This document shows, in pieces, positions 52,396 to 61,641 of a stretch of DNA of 64,000 nt. Below the pieces are notes generated by a model that worked only from the letters and a program-made list of their open reading frames with translations, had not been told where the DNA came from and made no database searches. Where the stretch lies: NCBI RefSeq assembly GCF_014202475.1, contig NZ_JACHGV010000014.1, forward strand, positions 118,396 to 182,395, given 5' to 3'. The position numbers were made by a program, and so were the translations under genes. Origin of the DNA: Streptomyces paradoxus. GTDB taxonomy: Bacteria > Actinomycetota > Actinomycetes > Streptomycetales > Streptomycetaceae. Positions within the stretch are counted from its first letter, which is position 1, and each line of letters begins with the position of its first letter.

Positions 52396-52572
52396 TGGCG
52401 CAGCCGCTCGGTAGTGAGATCGAGGGCTCCATGTCGGTGCGGTGCTTTTCAGGGCCCGCAGTGCCGTCCTGTCGAGGGCCGACAGGGGCTCGGATTCGGG
52501 GAAGGGGATGAGGAACTGCTCGGGCATCTCGGTGCCGGGGTGGAGCGAGGGGCGTCCCACCCCGGCCGGGTC

Positions 52573-53841
52573 TCATCGGATGTGCTTCGCCGGCTTGGTG
52601 GCGGCGTTGAGGAGGTATTCCAGGGGGCCTCGGCTGAAGAAGCGGGACCAGATCGCGGCGAACACGGTCGCCCCGAGGACGAACATGAGCAGCGGCACCC
52701 ATGATTGCTGGGCGCCGGTCCCGGCGGGCACGGACAGCGCCGACTGGGCAAGGAAGTGGCCGACGTAGGCCGTCAGGGACATGGTGCCCACGGCGATGAC
52801 CGGCTTGGCCAGGCGGCGCAGTCGCGGCAGGCGGTCCATCGCCACCGTCGCGCCCACGATCACGAGGATCGCGACGCCCACGCTGCCGATGATGTCGAAC
52901 GTGGTCCCGCTGTGCGGCCCGGCCTTCAGCAGGAACGACGCGGACATCTCGGGGAACGACCCCCCGTCCGGGGACATCGAACCGCTGGCGGGGGGCATCG
53001 AACCGGAGCTGCCGGACGACGACCCGTCTTCCGCCATGCTCCTCAACGCGCCCGATCCGGCGAGCAGCAGGGACATGCCATAGGCGGCCGCGGTGAGCGA
53101 GGCGCCGAGCGCGGCGAGGCGCTTCTGAACGGTGCCGGAGGACAGGTCGAGGCGGCCCAGGGCCATGCCCGCGATCACGAACGACATCCACGTGAGCGCC
53201 GGGTAGAAGCCGGTGAGCAGCAGGTCGAGCACTCCCACCTCGCTGAGGCGGCGGAGCGGGTCGTAGGCGTTGATGCTCTCCTGGACCGACGAAGTCAGCA
53301 GCGAGTTCAGGGCGAACGCCAGCTGCGGTGTGACGAGGGCGAAGGCGGCCGCGATGATCGCGAGTGTCCTGGCACGCAGTCGCACCAGCGGCAGGGCGAG
53401 GAGGAAGTAGACCCCGTAGAAGCCGAGGATGATCACTCCCCCGTACTCCATCGCCAGCACCGTGCCCAACACCAGCAGGACCACAGCCCGGATCGCGATC
53501 CGAGCCCTCGCCTGCCGGCCCGCCAGGCCCGTCTTCGGCTCGCGGCGGCCGGCGATCAGCATCAGCGAGAACCCGGCGAGAGTGGCGAACAGGACCGACG
53601 AGTGGCCATCCGCTATGTAGCGGATCCAGCTCGCCACGCCGCTCGTGGCGGACAGCGGGGGGCCGATGTGCACGATGTACATGCCGAACACCGCCAGCGC
53701 GCGGGCCAGGTCCACCCCGACGAGGCGTCCCATCGAGGGACCGGCCGAGGCCGGCACGGCGGACTCGGGTGAGGTTCGGGGCGGCGGAGGTGAGTTCTCC
53801 GGGAGAGCTGACATCTCCTGCGGCGGCTGCGTCTGTGTCAT
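52573..53841 (-). CDS. DUF418 multispanning membrane protein (intact copy)
   Basis: A 422-residue protein from the ATG at 53841 with GAGG upstream. After a Pro-rich cytoplasmic start it has SMGRLVGVDLARALAVFGMYIVHIGPP, the hallmark of the DUF418/YeiB acyltransferase-like family, then HSSVLFATLAGFSLMLIAGRREPKTGLAGRQ and about ten hydrophobic segments. The C-terminal DUF418 block PVIAVGTMSLTAYVGHFLAQSAL through RGPLEYLLNAATKP is complete. A Ser/Gly/Pro/Met-rich loop (about 270-310) is unusual. Related proteins are thought to move acyl groups across the membrane, but this is not shown. Two broken paralogues lie at 59120 and 60502. Confidence 0.88.
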   Translation of the reverse strand: MTQTQPPQEMSALPENSPPPPRTSPESAVPASAGPSMGRLVGVDLARALAVFGMYIVHIGPPLSATSGVASWIRYIADGHSSVLFATLAGFSLMLIAGRREPKTGLAGRQARARIAIRAVVLLVLGTVLAMEYGGVIILGFYGVYFLLALPLVRLRARTLAIIAAAFALVTPQLAFALNSLLTSSVQESINAYDPLRRLSEVGVLDLLLTGFYPALTWMSFVIAGMALGRLDLSSGTVQKRLAALGASLTAAAYGMSLLLAGSGALRSMAEDGSSSGSSGSMPPASGSMSPDGGSFPEMSASFLLKAGPHSGTTFDIIGSVGVAILVIVGATVAMDRLPRLRRLAKPVIAVGTMSLTAYVGHFLAQSALSVPAGTGAQQSWVPLLMFVLGATVFAAIWSRFFSRGPLEYLLNAATKPAKHIR

Positions 53842-53890
53842 ACGGCAAACCTCGCGCGGAGCTCAGGGGGCGGGCCATCCGGCAGGCGTC

Positions 53891-53919
53891 GGTAACGCCC
53901 CCGCCGACCGGCGGTTACC
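53891..53919. promoter_or_regulatory. Dyad element upstream of DUF418 gene
   Basis: GGTAAC (53891-53896) and GTTACC (53914-53919) flank CCGCCGACCGGCGG (53901-53914), which is itself palindromic. A second GCCGACCGGCGG follows at 53925-53936. A 21-base stretch of this element (53894-53914) recurs unchanged at 61642-61662, upstream of the DUF418 pseudogene. Confidence 0.5.
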
Positions 53920-54055
53920 GCCCTGCCGACCGGCGGAACCTCGTCCCCGGCCCGGTCCGGTGCGACCGGGCGGTGGTCTTGTCCAGCCACTCGGCGGGGG
54001 TGGACCCGACAGTTGCCGGATGGGTGCGGGGCGGCCGGGCTTCCAGGGTGGAGGC

Positions 54056-54271
54056 ATGACACACCGTGCGCGGCACAAGGAGCCCGACACCTCCCACGCC
54101 TCACCAGCTGACGAACCGGGGCATGACGTGGTCCCTCGCAGGGGCGACTTCCTGGAGTTCCTCGGCCTGGTGCTGGCTGCGGGCGCCCTCGTCCTGGTCG
54201 TCGTACGCCCTGAGCTCCCCGAAGCGTTGGTGCGCTCCCTTTCCTCGAGCACAGCCGGACTCGTCCGCTGA
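54056..54271 (+). CDS. Small membrane protein
   Basis: A 71-residue protein with GGTGGAGG just upstream of the ATG at 54056 (MTHRARHKEPDTSHASPADEPGHD). One transmembrane helix is visible: FLEFLGLVLAAGALVLVVV (about residues 33-51), followed by a short tail. It precedes the ABC exporter gene by 76 bases, with a strong hairpin between. It could be a small partner of the exporter, but no family is recognised. Confidence 0.62.
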   Translation: MTHRARHKEPDTSHASPADEPGHDVVPRRGDFLEFLGLVLAAGALVLVVVRPELPEALVRSLSSSTAGLVR

Positions 54272-54291
54272 GCCGGCACACCATCACCCCC

Positions 54292-54329
54292 GGTCCGCCC
54301 GGCACCGTCCATGCGGTGCCGGGCGGACC
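54292..54329 (+). terminator. 16-bp perfect hairpin between small protein and ABC exporter
   Basis: GGTCCGCCCGGCACCG-TCCATG-CGGTGCCGGGCGGACC lies 20 bases after the stop of the small membrane protein and 18 bases before the exporter's GTG. It may terminate the first transcript or act as an attenuator or mRNA shield for the exporter. Confidence 0.72.
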
Positions 54330-54347
54330 CCAGAAGGAAGGAATGTT

Positions 54348-56135
54348 GTGAACACCGCATCCGCCCCGGCGAAGGATGAGACGTCTCTGTCTGCCCGGGA
54401 GACGGTCAGGGCGCTGTACGGGTATGTCCGGCCGCACCGTTGGGCCGTTGCCCTTGGTCTGTTGTGTGCCCTGGTGGGGGCCGCCGGGGCGCTGTTGCAG
54501 CCGCTGGCCACGAAGGCGCTGGTGGACCGGATGGCCTCTGGTGGGACGATCACCGGGATCCTGATCGGGCTCACCGTGCTGGTGGTGATGGGCACGGCGG
54601 TCGAGGCGTTCGGCGCGTACGTGCTGGAGCGGACGGCGGAGTCGGTGGTCCTGGCCGCTCGACGCACCGTGGTGGGGCGGCTGTTGCGGCTGCGGATCGC
54701 GGAGTTCGAGCGGATCCCGCCGGGTGATCTGATGTCCCGCGTCACCTCGGACACGACGCTGCTGCGGGCGGTCAGCACGCAGGCGGTCGTCTCCGCGGCC
54801 ACGGGTGCGGTCGCGTTCGTCGCGGCGATCGTGATGATGGCGTTCCTCGACGCCGTGCTGCTGGGTGTGACGCTCGGCGTGGTCGTGCTGGTCGGCGGGG
54901 CCGTCGCGCTGGTGATGCCGCGGATCGCGCGGGCCACCGAACGGTCGCAGCGCGCGGTCGGGGAGATCTCCGTCGCGTTGGAGCGGGCCTTCGGGGCGTT
55001 CCGTACGGTGAAGGCGTCCGGCGCCGAGGGCCGGGAGACCGCCCGTGTGGAGGCGGCGGCACGGCGGGCCTGGCGGCACGGCGTGAAGAGCGCGAAGTGG
55101 GAGGCCGCGGCGGGCTCGGCCGACGAACTCGCCGTACAGCTGGCCTTCCTCGCGGTGCTCGCCGTCGGCGGGGCGCGCGTGGCGTCCGGGGAGATCCCGG
55201 TCTCCACCCTCATCGCCTTCCTGCTGTACCTCTTCTATCTGATGGAGCCGGTGTCCCGGCTGGTCGACGCCGCGTCCTCCTACCAGGAGGGGTCGGCCGC
55301 CATCTCCCGGATCGCGGCCGTGGAACGTCTGGCGACGGAGCCGGTCATCGGGCGGCAGGACACCCCGCCCCGGCAGGAGGCGGCGGTGCCGGGCCCGGCG
55401 TCGGTCCGCTTCGAGGACGTGTCCTTCCGCTACCGCCCCGGTCTGCCGTACGTCCACCACCAGGTCAGCTTCGATGTGCCGGGCACGGGGACGACGGCCT
55501 TCGTCGGTCCCTCGGGCGCGGGCAAGTCGACGGTCTTCGCGCTCATCGAGCGGTTCCACGAGGTCACCGGCGGCCGGGTCCTGGTCGACGGCAAGGACGT
55601 CCAGGACTGGTCCCTGGCCGAGCTGCGGTCTGCCATCGGGTACGTGGAACAGGACGCGCCCGTCTTGGCCGGCACCCTGCGGGAGAACCTCGTCTTCGCG
55701 GCGCCCGGCGCGACGGACGACGACATCCGCGACGCCCTGGCCCGGACGAAGCTCGACGCCCTCGTCGAGCGCCTGCCCCACGGCCTGGACACCCCGGTCG
55801 GACACCGCGGCTCCAAGCTGTCCGGCGGTGAGCGGCAGCGCGTCGCCATCGCCCGCGCCCTGCTGCGCAGGCCCCGCCTGCTGCTCCTGGACGAGGCGAC
55901 CTCGCAGCTCGACGCCGTCAACGAGCTGGCGCTGCGGGACGTCCTCACGGAGGTGGCCCGCGAAACCACCGTGCTGGTGGTGGCCCACCGCCTGTCGACG
56001 GTGACCGGCGCCGACCGGATCGTCGTCATGGACGCCGGACGGGTCCACGCCATCGGCACCCACGAGGAACTGGTGGATGAGGACCCGCTGTACGCACAAC
56101 TGGCAGCCACCCAGCTCCTGACCCCCGCCCGATGA
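54348..56135 (+). CDS. ABC exporter, fused transmembrane-ATPase half-transporter
   Basis: A 595-residue half-transporter from the GTG at 54348 (AAGGAAGG upstream). The N-terminal part has six hydrophobic segments, including VALGLLCALVGAAGALLQPLATKALV, GILIGLTVLVVMGTAVEAFGAYVL and AIVMMAFLDAVLLGVTLGVVVLV. The nucleotide-binding domain has Walker A GPSGAGKST, Q-loop YVEQDAP, signature LSGGERQRVAIARALL, Walker B LLLLDEAT and the H-loop AHRLST. It works as a dimer and exports a lipid, peptide or drug. The family is lipid A/multidrug exporter-like. No partner half-transporter is adjacent, so a homodimer is likely. Confidence 0.92.
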   Translation: MNTASAPAKDETSLSARETVRALYGYVRPHRWAVALGLLCALVGAAGALLQPLATKALVDRMASGGTITGILIGLTVLVVMGTAVEAFGAYVLERTAESVVLAARRTVVGRLLRLRIAEFERIPPGDLMSRVTSDTTLLRAVSTQAVVSAATGAVAFVAAIVMMAFLDAVLLGVTLGVVVLVGGAVALVMPRIARATERSQRAVGEISVALERAFGAFRTVKASGAEGRETARVEAAARRAWRHGVKSAKWEAAAGSADELAVQLAFLAVLAVGGARVASGEIPVSTLIAFLLYLFYLMEPVSRLVDAASSYQEGSAAISRIAAVERLATEPVIGRQDTPPRQEAAVPGPASVRFEDVSFRYRPGLPYVHHQVSFDVPGTGTTAFVGPSGAGKSTVFALIERFHEVTGGRVLVDGKDVQDWSLAELRSAIGYVEQDAPVLAGTLRENLVFAAPGATDDDIRDALARTKLDALVERLPHGLDTPVGHRGSKLSGGERQRVAIARALLRRPRLLLLDEATSQLDAVNELALRDVLTEVARETTVLVVAHRLSTVTGADRIVVMDAGRVHAIGTHEELVDEDPLYAQLAATQLLTPAR

Positions 56136-56237
56136 CCCCACCACACGCGAGGTGGTCCGGTCGGCCACTGCCCCACGCCCGGCCGGACAACCACCCACAC
56201 CCGCACCCACACAGACCAAGACCGCGAAAGGCCACCC

Positions 56238-56767
56238 ATGTACACCGAGTCCGCCATCCGTCACAGACGAGCGGTGTGGAGCTGGCTGGCGCAGCCGACC
56301 GCGCTGTTCGGCGGCGTGTACGGGCTGCTGGTGTCGAGTTCGGCCGTTGCCGCGCTCACCCAGTTCGGTGAGACGACTCGAGCGGCACGCATGGACGATG
56401 CCCTATGGGTCCTGTTCACCGCCCTCGCCTCGGCCCTGGCCCATGGTTACGCCCACCAGATCGCCCACCGCGACGCGCAGGGACGTCCCGGCGTGCGGGG
56501 TGTGGTGCGTGCCGTGCTCGCCGAATGGCCGCTGGTGGTGGCGGCGCTGCCCACCGCACTGCTGCTGTGGGGGGGGCGGGCCTTGGCTGGTGGCGCTCGG
56601 CAGGCATCGAGTACGTCGCCTTCGGCATCAACACCGTCCTGCTGCTGGGCTGGGGCGTGCTGGCTTCCCGGGCCGCGGGCAGCACATGGGGACGAGCTCT
56701 CAGGATCGGCTGTGCCGACGCGATCCTGGGAGTGGCCGTCGCCTTGGTCAGCACGCTGCTGAAGTGA
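56238..56767 (+). pseudogene. Small multispanning membrane protein, frameshift in a G8 tract
   Basis: From the ATG at 56238 the frame gives MYTESAIRHRRAVWSWLAQPTALFGGVYGLLVSSSAVAAL, then VLFTALASALAHGYAHQIAHRD and WPLVVAALPTALLLWGG. At the run of eight Gs (56569-56576) the hydrophobic sequence moves to another frame: GLGWWRSAGIEYVAFGINTVLLLGWGVLASRAAGSTWGRALRIGCADAILGVAVALVSTLLK, with a stop at 56765-56767. Nine Gs would join them into one protein of about 176 residues with four membrane helices. A sequencing error, a true mutation or slipped-strand variation are all possible. Function unknown. Confidence 0.7.
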
Positions 56768-57035
56768 CGCGGCGACTTGTCACGTGTAGCTCTCGTCGTC
56801 CGCCGTGGGCGAGGCGGAAATCAGAGCTGTCAGCCTGGTGCCGGGACGTTGACTGTCCGACCGCGGCACCAGAGCCGGTCAGGGCGGGGAGCGGGACGTG
56901 CATGCTCGGCGGAGCGCAGGTCAGGGCGCCAGCGCCCGTTTGCCGGCCGCGGACCATGGCCTCGTGAGCCGACGGAAGACCATGAGAGATCGTAGTCGCC
57001 AAGTTCACAATGGCCTGACGCCTCGGCCCCGCCCC
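56768..57035. other. Gap without recognisable gene
   Basis: Nothing coding is convincing in this part of the 387-base gap before the kinase gene. A tight dyad, GTGCCG with CGGCAC, flanks 56840-56876. The rest of the gap holds the hairpin array listed next. Confidence 0.4.
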
Positions 57036-57093
57036 CCTCGGGATGCGGATCCGGATCCGCATCCGCATCCGCATCCGCATCCGCATCCCGAGG
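57036..57093. repeat. Hexanucleotide GCATCC repeat inside a long hairpin
   Basis: Five copies of GCATCC run from 57059 to 57088. The whole stretch begins with CCTCGGGATGCGGAT (57036-57050) and ends with its perfect complement ATCCGCATCCCGAGG (57079-57093), giving a 15-bp stem. It lies about 60 bases after the stop of the sensor kinase and may end that transcript. The repeat number is a candidate for slippage. Confidence 0.7.
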
Positions 57094-57154
57094 ATCCTTC
57101 CCAGGGTTCACGTGCCGTAGGTAATGATCCGCCGGACAGGCCCTACGTAACAGC

Positions 57155-58264
57155 TCAGTCCGCGCTGAGCGGGATCCGCAGCCGCACCCGGTAGCCGCCT
57201 TCCGCGGTCGGGCCCGCATCCAGGGTGCCGTGCAGGATGTCGGCACGTTCCCGCAGCCCGACGAGGCCTTGCTGGGAGCCGGGGAGGGACAGGGAAGGAC
57301 GCGTGGATGGGGTGTTGGTGACGGTCACTCCGATGCCCTCGCCGTCCTGCCACAATTCGACGCTGGCCGTGGCGCCGGGTGCGTGTTTGCGGACGTTGGT
57401 CAGCGCTTCCTGAACCGTACGGTAGAGGGCGCGTTGGGTGGGTGTGCTCACAGTGGGCGGCAGTTCCCCCGTCAGCTGTACGTGAGTGCCGCTCGATTCC
57501 ACGAGTTTACGCAGGTCTGCAAGGGTGGGCTGAGGCGTCAGCTCGGTGGCGTCGCCGCCGGAGGCCCGCAGCAGGGTGACCATGGTGCGCAGTTCGTCGA
57601 GCGTGGTGACGCTCAGCGAACGGATCGTGCGAGCGGCCTCCTTGGCGTCCACGTCCCGGGCGGCGACCTGCAACGCCCCGGCCCGTACGGCGATCAGGCT
57701 GACCTGATGGGAGACCACGTCGTGCATCTCCCGGGCCAGCTGGGCGCGTTCGCGAGCGAGGACGGCATGGGCGTGCAGGGTCCGCTCGTGTTCCCTTGCC
57801 TCCTCGATCTCGGCCAACCGCCGCGCCAGGTCCCGCTGTGCCTGGAGAAGCTGGCCGAAGAGGACCGGTGCCGCGGTCGTAGCCAGGCCGTACACGAAGA
57901 AGACCAATGTCATGGTCCGGTCGACCTCGGCCAGGGGCCACGGAGTGCTGCTCGCGACGGCGGCCAGGGCGACGCACACAGCGAGGAGACGGCGGTTGCG
58001 GGAGCGTTCGGCCAGGGTGAACAGCGCCGCGAGCACAGCGACGGCGACATCCTGCATCAGCGCGACGGGCAGGGTGAGCAGGAACACGACGAGCGGGAAC
58101 CGGCGCCGGAAGGCCAGCGCGGTGCACCCGACAGCCGCCAGCGCGAGCTCGAGGCGCGTGGGCTCCCAGTTGTTCAGCCGCACGTCCACGGCCGCCGCTG
58201 CCACCAGGGCGAGGTCGATGACCGGCGCGGGAACCCGCTGCCATAGGGCGCGTGCACGGCTCAT
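57155..58264 (-). CDS. Sensor histidine kinase (DesK/NarL-type)
   Basis: A 369-residue kinase from the ATG at 58264, overlapping the stop of its response regulator by 4 bases. Four to five hydrophobic segments fill residues 14-135. The HisKA_3 dimer helix carries the phospho-His in ARERAQLAREMHDVVSHQVSLIAV, and the ATPase domain has YRTVQEALTNVRKHAPGA and QQGLVGLRERADILHG, with the D/G box weakened (GIGVTVTN). This is a common streptomycete two-component pair in which the membrane part may sense cell-envelope stress or small molecules. It lies close to the ABC exporter and DUF418 genes and may regulate them. Confidence 0.9.
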   Translation of the reverse strand: MSRARALWQRVPAPVIDLALVAAAAVDVRLNNWEPTRLELALAAVGCTALAFRRRFPLVVFLLTLPVALMQDVAVAVLAALFTLAERSRNRRLLAVCVALAAVASSTPWPLAEVDRTMTLVFFVYGLATTAAPVLFGQLLQAQRDLARRLAEIEEAREHERTLHAHAVLARERAQLAREMHDVVSHQVSLIAVRAGALQVAARDVDAKEAARTIRSLSVTTLDELRTMVTLLRASGGDATELTPQPTLADLRKLVESSGTHVQLTGELPPTVSTPTQRALYRTVQEALTNVRKHAPGATASVELWQDGEGIGVTVTNTPSTRPSLSLPGSQQGLVGLRERADILHGTLDAGPTAEGGYRVRLRIPLSAD

Positions 58265-58932
58265 CCCCCGGCCTCCGACCGCAGGCGCTCGTCGAGTAGC
58301 CCGGCCCGCTGCGCCAGCAGCGCCGCCTGCACCCGGCTCGCCACGCGAAGCTTCGTCAGGATGGCGCTGACGTGGTCCTTCACCGTGCCCGCCCCCAGGT
58401 GGATACGCGCCCCGATGTCGGCGTTCGACAGCCCCTCCGCCACCAGGACGAGGACGTCGCGCTCCCGCGCGGTGAGCAGCCGGACCCGCGCGGCCTCCTC
58501 GTCGACGGCCGTCCCGGTGCCGGGGTGGCTGTGCAGCAGCGTCCGCGACGCCTTGGGGGACAGCACCACACCGCCCGCGGCCAGGGTGCGCACCAGGTGG
58601 GCGAGCTGCTCGGGCTCGGTGTCCTTGAGGAGGAAACCGGCCGCGCCGGAGTGCAGGGCGGTGAGGATGTACTCGTCGGCGTCGAACGTGGTCAGCATCG
58701 CCACCACCGGCGGGTCCGGCATCGTGCGCAGTTCCCGGAGCACGGTGAGCCCGTCGACCTCCGGCATCCGGATGTCCAGCAGCACCACGTCGGGCCGCTC
58801 CCGGCGGACCGTCTCGACCGCCTCGCCGCCACTCGCGGTCGCGACGACCGCGATGTCCTCGGACGCGCCCAGAATCAGCTGGAAACCCGAGCGGACCAGA
58901 GCCTCGTCGTCAACCACCACTACCCGGATCAT
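58261..58932 (-). CDS. NarL/LuxR-type response regulator
   Basis: A 223-residue regulator from the ATG at 58932 with AGGGGAG upstream. Receiver: acid residues D8-D9-E10, phospho-acceptor Asp53 (VVLLDIRMPEVDG), TTFDADEY and Lys in GFLLKDTEPEQL. Output: LTARERDVLVLVAEGLSNADIGARIHLGAGTVKDHVSAILTKLRVASRVQAALLAQRAGL. It is first in the operon and cotranscribed with the kinase. The target genes are not known; the neighbouring DUF418 copies and the exporter are candidates. Confidence 0.91.
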   Translation of the reverse strand: MIRVVVVDDEALVRSGFQLILGASEDIAVVATASGGEAVETVRRERPDVVLLDIRMPEVDGLTVLRELRTMPDPPVVAMLTTFDADEYILTALHSGAAGFLLKDTEPEQLAHLVRTLAAGGVVLSPKASRTLLHSHPGTGTAVDEEAARVRLLTARERDVLVLVAEGLSNADIGARIHLGAGTVKDHVSAILTKLRVASRVQAALLAQRAGLLDERLRSEAGG

Positions 58933-59119
58933 GCGCTCCCCTACCCTTCGTTCATACCGTCCGGCCCACGCCGACTCGACCCTAAAGCCCCGATCGGTCC
59001 CGGCGGCCCGCTGAACTGCAGCTCCAGCCACACGGCGGGGTAGCACCCACCACTCGGCAGGGCCGCGGCAGCCTCCTGTCGGATGGGCCGTGATCGGCCC
59101 GGCCTCCAGTCTGAGGGCC

Positions 59120-60090
59120 ATGGCCCATCACCCGGACCCCGCGCTGCTCCCGGCCGATACCCCGTCTTCTGGAGGTGAGCGTCGTGAGCCCTCGACCGGT
59201 GCGCCCGGAGTGGGCCGGCTGATCGGGCTGGACCTGGCCCGCGGCCTGGCCGTCTTCGGCATGTACGCGGTCCACGTGGGCCCCGCCCCGGCTCAGGGCG
59301 GTGTCTCGGCTTCCTGATGGAGCTGGCGCAAGGCCGCTCCTCCGCCCTGTTCGCCGTCCTGGCCGGCTTCGCGGTCGCTCTCATCACCGGGCGCCGCACG
59401 CCGAAGACCGGCCTGGCCGGCCGTCAGGCCGTCGCCAAGGTGATCATCAGGGCCGTGATCCTGCTGGCCCTCGGCACCGCCCTGACCATGACCGGCACCC
59501 CGGTCGTGCCGATCCTCGTCTTCTACGGCCTGTTCTTCCTGCTCGTGCTGCCGCTGTACCGGCTGGGCGCCAAGCCACTGGCGCTTGTCGCCGCGGGATG
59601 GGCCCTGGTGGGCCCGCAACTGCTGTACGCGCTGAAGCCGGTGGTCGGCGGCCGCGTGTTCCTCTCCTACGGCCAGGCCGACGGCCCCGTCTCGTTGTTC
59701 TTCACCGGCGGTTATCCGGCCCTGACCTGGGTCCCGTTCGTGATCGCCGGTATGGCTGTCGCCCGCTGCGACCTGACTGCCACGGCGGTCCGGATACGCC
59801 TCGCCCTCACCGGCGTGGCCCTCGCCGTCACCGGCTACGGCGGCTCCTGGCTGGCGGTGCGTCTCGTACCCGGTGCCGCCGAAGCCGTCCGGAAAGCCGA
59901 AGAGGGGCCGGGCATGTCGTCCGTGTCATCCGTATCGCCCGACAGCATCGGCATCTTCGGCGACACCCCGGCCGGGATGCTGGCCTCAGCCCCGCACAGC
60001 GAGGCGACCCTGTCCATCATGGCCGCCACGGGTGTGGCGATCCTGGTGATCACCGCATGCCTGGCCGTCATGGACGCCTGGCTCAGCTGA
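59120..60090 (+). pseudogene. DUF418 paralogue, frameshifted and 3'-truncated
   Basis: The N-terminus VGRLIGLDLARGLAVFGMYAVHVGPAPAQGG (from the ATG at 59120) stops at TGA in one frame; one base is missing near 59305, after which GFLMELAQGRSSALFAVLAGFAVALITGRRTPKTGLAGRQ continues in another frame. The copy ends early at VAILVITACLAVMDAWLS (60090), losing the last block of about 75 residues that is present in the intact gene (PVIAVGTMSLTAYVGHFL and on). It is more divergent from the other two copies than they are from each other. Confidence 0.8.
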
Positions 60091-60501
60091 CATCCGTCGA
60101 GTACGGGCGCTCTGCGTTTCACCGCGAGTTACGACCTGGGCGGAAATCACCAGCCTCGACACGCGTGGGCAACCGCCGCTGCTCTTTCGACCAGATGAGG
60201 CGGCGAGAGGCATTTGGCCGCCAACTCCGTGGTTCACCAACCTGGGTGTATCCGTCGTGGCCTCAGCCGCATCGGCGGCAGTCGCGTCTTGGCCCGCGCA
60301 CAATCCTGCCCCGGGGACCATGTCCCGGCCCCTGGCCCAGGCATGGCCGGCCACTCCCCAGGCCGCGCCACGGACGGCAGGTCGGCGTCAGGCGGAGCTG
60401 AGATCAGTCGGCCAGGTCCACTGCCGAGGCCCACAAGGCTGCCCCCTTGCGGGCCGAGCGGGCCGGGGTGGGGCAGGAACCCGAGCCACCCCGACCGGAC
60501 A
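60091..60501. other. Gap between DUF418 remnants, no gene recognised
   Basis: This 411-base stretch shows no credible coding frame. It lies between the cut-off end of one DUF418 copy and the end of another on the opposite strand, so it is probably a rearrangement junction. Confidence 0.5.
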
Positions 60502-61589
60502 TCAGCGGATGTACTTGGCGGGTTTGGTGGCGGCGTTGAGCAGATACTCCAGAGGGCCGCGGCGGAAGAAGCGGCACCAGATCGTGGCGAACACGATCGC
60601 TGTCAGGATGTACGTGAGCACGGGTACCCAGGATGTCGTGGTGCCAGCGCCGGAACCGGGCCACGCGGACTGTGCGAGGAAGTGGCCTACGTAGGCGGTC
60701 AGGGACATGGTGCCCACGGCGATGACCGGCTTCGCCAGGCGGCGCAGTAGCGGCAGGCGGTCCATCGCCGCCGTCGCGGCCACGATCACGAGGATCGCGA
60801 TGCCCGCGCAGCCGATGGTGGAAGGTGGTGCCGGTGTGGGACACGGCGCCCAGCAGGTCCGAGGCCGACAGCTCGGGCCCGCCGGGTGCGCTGCCCATGG
60901 AGCCGGAGACCGCGGAGCCGCTGCCCATGGAGCCCGGACCGGAGCCGCTGGAGGGTCCCCCACCTCCGCCGACGTTCCATACGGCGCTCGCGCCGGTCAG
61001 CAGTGTGGCCAGGGGCGTTGATGGTCTGCTGGACGGAGTCGCTCAGCCACATCTTCAAAACGAACGCCAGCTGCGGCATGACCAGCGCGATCCCGGCCGC
61101 GATGAGCGCCAGTGTCCTGGCGGTCAGTTGTACCAGGAGCAGTGCGAGGAGGAAGTAGACGCCGTAGTAGGCGAGGATGATGATGTCCCCGTACTCCATC
61201 GCCAGCACGGTGCCCAGGGCCAGCAGGATCACGGCGCGGATCGCGATGCGGGCCTTCGCCTGCCGGCCCGCCAGACCGGTCTTCGGCTCACGGCGGCCGG
61301 CGATCAGCATCAGCGAGAACCCGGCAAGGGTGGCGAACAGGGCCGAGGAGCGCCCCTCGGCCAGGAAGTACACCCAGCTGCCGACGCTGCCCTGGGGGGA
61401 GTCCATCGGAGCGATGTGCACGATGTACATGCCGAACACCGCCAGCGCACGGGCCAGATCCAGCCCGACCAGGCGTCCCATCGAGGGGCCGCCCGAGACT
61501 TGCCCGGCGGACTCGGACGAGGCCTGCGGCGGTGGAGTCGCGTTCCTCTGCGGAGCCGACAGCTCCTGCGGCGGCTTTACCTGTGTCAT
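60502..61589 (-). pseudogene. DUF418 paralogue, internal deletion and frameshifts
   Basis: From the ATG at 61589 (MTQVKPPQELSAPQRN) it follows the intact gene closely: SMGRLVGLDLARALAVFGMYIVHIAPM, RSSALFATLAGFSLMLIAGRREPKTGLAGRQAKARIAIRAVILLALGTVLAMEYG. After SVQQTINA the next 60 or so residues of the intact gene (including LLLTGFYPALTWMSFVIAGMALGRLDL) are missing. Two frame changes follow, and the C-terminus is then recognisable again (MDRLPLLRRLAKPVIAVGTMSLTAYVGHFLAQSA to RGPLEYLLNAATKPAKYIR, stop at 60502). It shares its upstream 21-base element with the intact copy at 52573. It is a recent duplicate now decaying. Confidence 0.82.
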
Positions 61590-61641
61590 ACGACGGATCC
61601 TTCGGTGCCGCCAGGAGGTGGAACATCCGACAGGTTTCGGC

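Noticed and set aside
52705..53772. A 355-codon plus-strand frame opposite the intact DUF418 gene
   Set aside because: The minus-strand protein is a complete membrane family member; the plus frame is a charged low-complexity shadow.
57059..57088. Short GCATCC repeats as a CRISPR or microsatellite gene
   Set aside because: Units are 6 bases, with no spacers and no cas genes nearby.
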